A stretch of 31,208 nt of DNA, taken from assembly GCA_022730285.1 (NCBI GenBank), contig DZCQ01000014.1, positions 1-31,208 on the forward strand, read 5' to 3'. Below, piece after piece: positions 26,144 through 31,208 of the stretch. A model generated the notes under the pieces. The model did not search any database, was not told the origin of the DNA, and worked only from the letters and a program-made list of their open reading frames with translations. The stretch is from Flavobacterium psychrophilum (GTDB lineage: Bacteria; Bacteroidota; Bacteroidia; Flavobacteriales; Flavobacteriaceae). The translations under genes and the position numbers were made by a program. Each line of letters starts with the position of its first letter. Within the stretch, counting starts at the first letter, position 1.

Positions 26144-26647
26144 ATGATGAAACAGATTAAAACGTTACTTACTGCTGCAGCATTTATGCTATTAGGAACA
26201 ACTACAATGAATGCACAATCTAAAATTGCTTACATAGATGTAAACGATTTACTAGCTAAAATGCCAGAAATGACTTCTGCAAAAGCACAATTAGATAAAC
26301 TAAGCAAAACCTTTGATGCGGAATACGGAACAATGGTTACTGAGTACCAAACAAAAATGAAAAAATACGAAGGAGAAGCTCCAACTGCAACAGAGGCTAT
26401 AAATGAAACTCGTGCAAAAGAAATGCAAGATATGGGACAACGCATTCAGCAATATCGCGATTCTGCACAAAAACAATTACAAGATAAAGAAATGGAAATT
26501 GTAAAACCAATTATGGACAAAGCAAAAGCTGCAATTGTAAAAGTTGGAAAAGCAAAAGGATTCCAATTTGTAGTAGATGGTGCTAGTTTAATTCTTGCTG
26601 ATGGTCCAAACCTAATGGAAGATGTGAAAAAAGAATTAAAATTCTAA
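26144..26647 (+). CDS. OmpH/Skp family periplasmic chaperone, standard length
   Basis: A 167-residue paralogue of the preceding gene. The signal peptide has a hydrophobic core (LLTAAAFMLLGTTTMNAQ). It is followed by KIAYIDVNDLLAKMPEM, two coiled-coil arms and the terminal KAKGFQFVVDGASLILADGP strand characteristic of OmpH. Two adjacent ATG codons (26144 and 26147) are both possible starts. It lies 47 bp after the long form and ends in a strong terminator hairpin, closing the envelope operon. Confidence 0.93.
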   Translation: MMKQIKTLLTAAAFMLLGTTTMNAQSKIAYIDVNDLLAKMPEMTSAKAQLDKLSKTFDAEYGTMVTEYQTKMKKYEGEAPTATEAINETRAKEMQDMGQRIQQYRDSAQKQLQDKEMEIVKPIMDKAKAAIVKVGKAKGFQFVVDGASLILADGPNLMEDVKKELKF

Positions 26648-26671
26648 GAATATAAATTTCTTTAAAAATAT

Positions 26672-26700
26672 AAACTCTGCAATAATTGCAGAGTTTTTTT
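26672..26700 (+). terminator. Rho-independent terminator after ompH
   Basis: A perfect 11-bp stem, AAACTCTGCAA (26672-26682) and TTGCAGAGTTT (26686-26696), has a 3-nt loop and runs into a T-tract ending at 26700. The last T is also the first base of the murI -7 box. Confidence 0.88.
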
Positions 26701-26707
26701 ATATTTG
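26700..26707 (+). promoter_or_regulatory. -7 promoter box of murI fused to the terminator
   Basis: TATATTTG, an exact TAnnTTTG, begins in the terminator T-tract and ends 4 nt before the murI ATG at 26712. The transcript would begin at or very near the start codon. No clear -33 element is seen inside the hairpin. Confidence 0.6.
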
Positions 26708-26711
26708 TAAT

Positions 26712-27491
26712 ATGAGCAATACAAATCCGATAGGGCTTTTTGATTCTGGAATTGGAGGAACATCTATTTGGAAAGAAATGCAACAACTTTTGCCAAATGA
26801 AAATAGCATTTATCTTGCCGATAGTAAAAATGCCCCTTACGGAAAAAAATCTAAAGAAGAAATCATAAATTTATCATTTAAAAACACCGATTTTTTACTA
26901 GAAAAAAATTGCAAAATTATAGTTGTAGCTTGTAATACCGCAACAACCAATGCTATCAAAGAACTTAGAGAAAAATATTCCGTTCCATTCATTGGGATTG
27001 AACCAGCAATAAAACCAGCTGCACTACAAACAACTACACAAACTATTGGCATACTTGCCACACAGGGAACATTAAATAGTGAACTTTTTTATCAAAATAT
27101 TCAAAATTATAGCCACACTAAAATTATTGAACAAGTAGGTCATAGATTAGTAGAACTTATTGAAGATGGAAAAATTAATTCTACCGAAACTAAAAAATTA
27201 CTGGAAAGCTATTTAACTCCAATGGTAAAAGCAAATATCGATTATCTAGTTTTAGGCTGTACACACTACCCCTATTTAATCCCTATTATAAAAAAAATGA
27301 TACCAAATAATATCAAAATAATAGATTCGGGCGAGGCAGTTGCTAAACAAACTAAAAATATTCTTACAGCAAATAATCTGTTAAATAAATCCGGAGATGT
27401 TCCTGAAAATATTTTTTATACCAATTCTGATAGTAAAGTGCTTAAAGAAATTTTAGGGATTACAACAAATATTATTGAACAAGATTTCTAA
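26712..27491 (+). CDS. murI: Glutamate racemase
   Basis: Converts L- to D-glutamate for peptidoglycan stem peptides. GLFDSGIGGTSIW (8-20) is the N-terminal signature. Catalytic Cys74 is in VVACNTATTNA, and Cys183 with His185 is in VLGCTHYPYL. The 259-residue length is standard. It is separated from the upstream ompH operon by a terminator and has its own promoter box, with almost no leader. Confidence 0.96.
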   Translation: MSNTNPIGLFDSGIGGTSIWKEMQQLLPNENSIYLADSKNAPYGKKSKEEIINLSFKNTDFLLEKNCKIIVVACNTATTNAIKELREKYSVPFIGIEPAIKPAALQTTTQTIGILATQGTLNSELFYQNIQNYSHTKIIEQVGHRLVELIEDGKINSTETKKLLESYLTPMVKANIDYLVLGCTHYPYLIPIIKKMIPNNIKIIDSGEAVAKQTKNILTANNLLNKSGDVPENIFYTNSDSKVLKEILGITTNIIEQDF

Positions 27492-27519
27492 ACAAATTAA
27501 TTTGATTATGATAGGAATG

Positions 27520-27557
27520 CACAAAAAAGCTCCATTATTCTAAAAATAATGGAGCTT
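27520..27557 (-). terminator. Rho-independent terminator of the 27610-28245 gene
   Basis: A 13-bp perfect stem (27527-27539 paired with 27545-27557, core AGCTCCATTATT/AATAATGGAGCT) has a 5-nt loop. On the minus strand it is followed by TTTTTTGT, the T-tract expected for termination of the minus-strand gene. On the + strand it may also stop murI transcription, though there is no T-tract on that side. Confidence 0.85.
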
Positions 27558-27609
27558 AACAAACCAACAAACTTAACAAACAACATTTTACTTTGGCATA
27601 GAAAAATAT

Positions 27610-28245
27610 TTAGTCCTCATCTTCCTTTTTTCTATTATTTTTTCCATCTTTAGTTTTGTAATAATAATCATCATCATTGTCATTTTCATAATTAGAATTA
27701 GAATTGTTATGATTATGGTAATTATATCCTCTATAACGTCTATTCCCATCAATATAAGCCATTCTAGTGTTTTTTACAGAACCAAAAAAGTCTATTATTT
27801 GTCCATTTCTGTTATAAACTATTTTAAGACCTCCAACTTGAACTAGTGCAAAACGATTGTATTTAATAAATACAGAACCTATTCTGGTTACTCTGTCGTT
27901 AAAATCGTAGTTGATAAAAGTGTTTCCTACTCTTCTAACTCTCCCAAAGGCATCATGTTCTATTCTAACTCCATAATCTACAGGATTTCGTTGAACATTA
28001 ATAACTACTTTACGTCCAGCAGATTTATAAAAGAAATTACCATGAGAATCCTCAGGTCTAGTGTTAAAATCAAATTCACCATTTGGAAAAATATAAAATT
28101 CAATTCCACGTTCTACAAAAGAAATTGGCTCATCAAAACCAAAATTTGAGATGAAATTTGTGTCAGAAAAAACAACTTTTTCTGATGCATTAGCAATACC
28201 TCCAACTAAGAAGAAACTTGCGACAATAAGTGTAATTTTTTTCAT
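27610..28245 (-). CDS. Secreted protein with YD-like repeats, uncharacterised
   Basis: A 211-residue protein with a signal peptide (MKKITLIVASFFLVGGIANA). After an opening domain with the motif ERGIEFYIFPNGEFDFN (45-61), residues 97-155 form an array of about 16 residues per unit. The units start HDAFGRVRRVG, YDFNDRVTRIG, YNRFALVQVGG and YNRNGQIIDF, resembling short YD/RHS-type beta repeats. The C-terminal 45 residues are low complexity (Tyr, His, Asn, then Asp/Lys/Glu). I recall similar proteins in Flavobacteriia, but no function is known to me. It has its own terminator and an upstream sigma-54-like site, so it is a monocistronic regulated unit. Confidence 0.82.
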   Translation of the reverse strand: MKKITLIVASFFLVGGIANASEKVVFSDTNFISNFGFDEPISFVERGIEFYIFPNGEFDFNTRPEDSHGNFFYKSAGRKVVINVQRNPVDYGVRIEHDAFGRVRRVGNTFINYDFNDRVTRIGSVFIKYNRFALVQVGGLKIVYNRNGQIIDFFGSVKNTRMAYIDGNRRYRGYNYHNHNNSNSNYENDNDDDYYYKTKDGKNNRKKEDED

Positions 28246-28260
28246 GATACAATAGTATTA

Positions 28261-28300
28261 ATTTTTTGCTTACTCTTCCGATTTTTTGCTTACTCGAACA
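28261..28300. repeat. Two tandem 20-bp repeats in the leader of the secreted-protein gene
   Basis: ATTTTTTGCTTACTC occurs at 28261-28275 and again at 28281-28295, an exact 15-bp repeat with a 20-bp period. It is followed by a 6-bp inverted repeat, AACAAG (28297-28302) and CTTGTT (28311-28316). All lie between the proposed promoter and the start codon, on the transcribed leader. Confidence 0.75.
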
Positions 28301-28328
28301 AGCAACAATACTTGTTGTTTAGTAATAA

Positions 28329-28344
28329 CCAAATTGCGTGCCAA
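28329..28344 (-). promoter_or_regulatory. Sigma-54-like (-24/-12) promoter
   Basis: The minus strand reads TTGGCACGCAATTTGG. This matches the RpoN consensus TTGGCACG-N4-TTGC except that the final C of the -12 element is G. The predicted transcript start near 28318 gives a leader of about 73 nt to the ATG at 28245. It is the only such match I noticed in the window. Confidence 0.5.
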
Positions 28345-28424
28345 AAAAAATACGGTATAAAAATTACAATTAAAAAGTTATTTTTAAAACCCTAATAATC
28401 CTATTGTTAAAAAGGAAAATATTA

Positions 28425-31208
28425 TTACAATTTTTCTTTTAAATATTTTGCTGTAATAGATTTTTTATTTTTAATAACTTCTTCTGGTGTTCCAGAAGCT
28501 AAAACATAACCTCCATTTTCTCCACCTTCGGGACCTAGGTCAATTATATAATCGGCACATTTTATCAAATCTAAATTATGTTCGATAACTAATACAGAAT
28601 GTCCTTTTTCTATTAGTGCTTGAAAAGAAACAAGCAATTTTTGTATATCATGAAAGTGTAATCCAGTGGTAGGCTCATCAAAAACAAATAAGGTTTTATC
28701 ATTTGTTGCACCTTTTACTAAAAATGTTGCGAGCTTAATTCGTTGTGCTTCTCCACCGGAAAGTGTAGCAGAAGATTGTCCTAATTGCACGTATCCTAAT
28801 CCAACTTCCTGCAAGGATTGCAATTTTTGAGCAATTTTAAGTTGCTTTGTTTTTGTAAAAAAATCTAGTGCTTCATCTATGGTCATGGTCAGAACATCGT
28901 GAATATTTTTATTTTCATAACAAATTTCCAAAATTTCTTTTTTGAATCGTTTGCCATCACAATGTTCACAAGGTAAAACTACGTCTGCCATAAAAACCAT
29001 TTCAACGGTAATACTCCCCTCCCCTTTGCAAGTATCACAACGTCCCCCATCTACATTAAAAGAAAAATGTTTTGCTTGATATCCTCGTACTTTTGATAAT
29101 TTTTGATTTGCAAAAAGCTCTCTAATTTCGTCATACGCTTTGATATAGGTAACAGGATTAGACCGAGAACTTCTTCCTATTGGGTTTTGATCTACATATT
29201 CGATACGTTTGATATGAGAATAGCTTCCAGAAATTTGAGTAAATTGACCAATTTTCTCACTAATTCCAGTTAATTGTTTTTGAACTGCGGGAACTAAAAT
29301 ATTTTTAACCAAAGTACTTTTTCCAGAACCAGATACTCCTGTAATGACCGTTAAAATATCTAGGGGAAACAGAACATCTATATTTTTTAAATTATTTTCT
29401 CTAGCACCTTTAATCTCGATATAATTTTTAAAACTTCTTCTTTTTACAGGAACTTGAATTTCTAATTTACCATTTAAGTATTGAGAAGTAAGTGTATTTA
29501 ATTTTAAAATTTGACTGAAATTACCATATCCAACAAGTTCTCCTCCTAACACCCCAGCCTCTGGCCCAATATCTATTATGATATCTGCGGCCTTCATAAT
29601 ATCTTCGTCGTGCTCTACCACAATTACAGTATTACCTAAATTTTTTAAAGATATTAAAACTTCCGTTAATCTTTCTGTATCTTTTGGGTGGAGTCCAATA
29701 CTTGGCTCGTCTAAAATATACATAGAACCTACCAAACTACTCCCTAATGAGGTTGCTAAATTAATACGCTGGCTTTCTCCACCTGATAATGTCGCAGAAT
29801 TTCTATTAATGGTTAAATAATCTAGTCCTACTTTTTGTAAAAATAGTAATCGGCTATTAATCTCTACTAACAATCTTTTAGCAACAATTAAATCGTAATC
29901 AGATAGTTGCAAATTTTTAAAAAACAAAATACAATTTTTAATAGACAAGTCCACCAAATCTGGCAAAGTTGTATTGTTAATCTTAATGTTATTCACCTCA
30001 GGCCGTAGCCTTTTGCCATTACAGCTTGTACATTTGGTTTTTCCTCTGTATCGAGAAAGTAATACTCTATTTTGTATTTTGTAATTTTTATCTTCAATTT
30101 CTTTAAAAAAGTCGTTCAACCCAACAAAATATTTATTCCCTATCCAGATTAGTTCTTTTTGAGCATCTGAAAGTTCAAAATAGGGTTTGTGAACTGGAAA
30201 GTCAAATTTATGACTATTTACAACTATTTGATCTTTAAACCAACTCATGGTTTCGCCTCGCCAAGGAGCAATTGCATTTTCATAAATGGATAAAGTGGTA
30301 TTTGGAATAACTAAATCTTTATCAATTCCAATTATATTACCGTAGCCATCACAAGTAGGACAAGCACCATAAGGATTATTAAAGCTGAATAAGTGTACAT
30401 TTGGCTCTAAAAAAGTCAAGCCGTCTAGCTCAAAATTTATACTATAAACAAATTTTGAAGTTGTATTTACCTCTTGCAAAATACAATTTCCTTTTCCTTC
30501 ATAAAAGGCAGTTTGCACTGCATCGGCAAGTCGGTTATAAAAATCGTCTTCATCTTTAACAACCAATCTATCAATTACAAGAAAAATTTCTTTCTTACCA
30601 ATAGCAATACCTTCCATCTCATCTAGCCTAATAATTTTAGTGTCTAGTAAAATTCTGGCGAATCCTTGTTGTTGTAATATTTTTAGTTTGTCTTCTATTT
30701 TTCTGCCTTTTTCTAAAAAAACAGGAGCTAGTAACAACCACTTGCTATCTAATTCAAAGTTTTTAACCTGATTAACAACATCTGTTACTGTATGTTTTTT
30801 GACTTCGTTACCAGAAATAGGAGAAATAGTTTTTCCTATGCGTGCATATAATAATTTTAGATAATCATAAATTTCGGTAGAAGTTCCTACAGTAGAGCGT
30901 GCATTTGTAGTATTTACTTTTTGCTCTATAGCTATTGCTGGAGAAATACCTTTAATATATTCTACTTTTGGTTTGTCTAATTTTCCTAAAAACTGTCTAG
31001 CATAACTTGACAAGCTTTCTACATATCTTCGTTGTCCTTCGGCAAAAAGAGTATCAAAAGCAAGACTAGATTTTCCAGAACCAGAAAGCCCTGTAATTAC
31101 CACTAATTGATTTCTTGGAATTGCAACATCTAGATTTTTTAAATTATGAATCTGTGCTCCTTTTACAATAATATAATTCTTAGTATCTAGTTTAGAAATG
31201 TCTTGCAT
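28425..31208 (-). CDS. uvrA: Excinuclease ABC subunit UvrA
   Basis: DNA-damage-sensing ATPase of nucleotide-excision repair, 927 residues. Two ABC modules are seen. The first has GLSGSGKSSLAFDTLFAEGQRRYVESLSSYARQFL near the N-terminus and the signature ATLSGGESQRINLA. The second has GVSGSGKSTL, ATLSGGEAQRIKLA and FVFDEPTTGLH. The second zinc module is intact (CDTCKGEG ... CEHCDGKRF). In the first, the leading Cys-x2-Cys pair is absent, and only CPTCDGYG remains. The start ATG is the final triplet of the window and agrees with the usual UvrA N-terminus, though an extension beyond the edge cannot be excluded. Confidence 0.95.
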   Translation of the reverse strand: MQDISKLDTKNYIIVKGAQIHNLKNLDVAIPRNQLVVITGLSGSGKSSLAFDTLFAEGQRRYVESLSSYARQFLGKLDKPKVEYIKGISPAIAIEQKVNTTNARSTVGTSTEIYDYLKLLYARIGKTISPISGNEVKKHTVTDVVNQVKNFELDSKWLLLAPVFLEKGRKIEDKLKILQQQGFARILLDTKIIRLDEMEGIAIGKKEIFLVIDRLVVKDEDDFYNRLADAVQTAFYEGKGNCILQEVNTTSKFVYSINFELDGLTFLEPNVHLFSFNNPYGACPTCDGYGNIIGIDKDLVIPNTTLSIYENAIAPWRGETMSWFKDQIVVNSHKFDFPVHKPYFELSDAQKELIWIGNKYFVGLNDFFKEIEDKNYKIQNRVLLSRYRGKTKCTSCNGKRLRPEVNNIKINNTTLPDLVDLSIKNCILFFKNLQLSDYDLIVAKRLLVEINSRLLFLQKVGLDYLTINRNSATLSGGESQRINLATSLGSSLVGSMYILDEPSIGLHPKDTERLTEVLISLKNLGNTVIVVEHDEDIMKAADIIIDIGPEAGVLGGELVGYGNFSQILKLNTLTSQYLNGKLEIQVPVKRRSFKNYIEIKGARENNLKNIDVLFPLDILTVITGVSGSGKSTLVKNILVPAVQKQLTGISEKIGQFTQISGSYSHIKRIEYVDQNPIGRSSRSNPVTYIKAYDEIRELFANQKLSKVRGYQAKHFSFNVDGGRCDTCKGEGSITVEMVFMADVVLPCEHCDGKRFKKEILEICYENKNIHDVLTMTIDEALDFFTKTKQLKIAQKLQSLQEVGLGYVQLGQSSATLSGGEAQRIKLATFLVKGATNDKTLFVFDEPTTGLHFHDIQKLLVSFQALIEKGHSVLVIEHNLDLIKCADYIIDLGPEGGENGGYVLASGTPEEVIKNKKSITAKYLKEKL

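Noticed and set aside
28393..28427. Imperfect inverted repeat at the uvrA stop (TAATAATCCT with AGG and ATTATTA)
   Set aside because: A 5-nt bulge and weak A-T pairing without a T-tract; not a convincing terminator.
1..31208. Search for tRNA, rRNA, CRISPR arrays, insertion sequences and a new multi-gene defence system
   Set aside because: Gaps are all under 190 bp, no cloverleaf or spaced repeat array was seen, there is no transposase, and gene content is core housekeeping throughout.

Overview
The window is AT-rich (roughly 30% G+C by eye), densely coded chromosomal DNA from a member of the Bacteroidota, most likely the Flavobacteriia. Three things support this. At least ten genes are preceded by the phylum-specific -7 promoter element TAnnTTTG. 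The gene orders tig-clpP-clpX, parA-parB-DUF5683-dapB-lepB-wbqC and pdxJ-CBS-nadK-DUF6089-uppS-bamA-ompH-ompH-murI are, as far as I recall, typical of Flavobacteriia. The proteins also carry lineage traits, such as a 512-residue signal peptidase I, a UvrA with one degenerate zinc site and a ClpP with an N-terminal extension. There are 31 genes. No tRNA, rRNA, insertion sequence, prophage or CRISPR array is visible, and no gap without a gene exceeds 190 bp.

Layout. 16-1020 (-) is holA. Divergent from it is a small (+) operon (1065-2919) with a single-domain HsdR_N-type nuclease, an unknown 140-aa protein and a GT2 glycosyltransferase. 3027-8290 (+) holds chromosome partitioning (parA, parB), a DUF5683 membrane protein, lysine/peptidoglycan precursor synthesis (dapB), signal peptidase I (lepB) and a WbqC-like protein. 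8369-12027 (+) holds a UvrD/PcrA helicase, an unknown polytopic membrane protein and yciO. 12121-16803 (-) holds protein quality control (clpX, clpP, tig), then a holin-like membrane protein and an alpha/beta hydrolase. 16891-18412 (+) is a two-gene ABC-2 type transporter. 18436-19164 (-) is pdxJ. 19268-27491 (+) runs CBS protein, nadK, DUF6089 barrel, uppS, bamA, two ompH/skp genes and murI: largely an envelope-biogenesis cluster joining undecaprenyl carrier synthesis, outer-membrane protein assembly and peptidoglycan precursor supply. 27610-31208 (-) holds a secreted protein with YD-like repeats and uvrA, whose start codon is the last base triplet of the window.

Most of this is core housekeeping DNA, and I found no convincing new multi-gene defence or mobile system. 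The observations most worth following are: the secreted repeat protein at 27610-28245, with a sigma-54-like promoter and tandem 20-bp repeats in its leader; the stand-alone PD-(D/E)XK nuclease beside holA; the fused terminator/promoter and probably leaderless start of murI; and the ABC ATPase with an altered Q-loop and signature motif.
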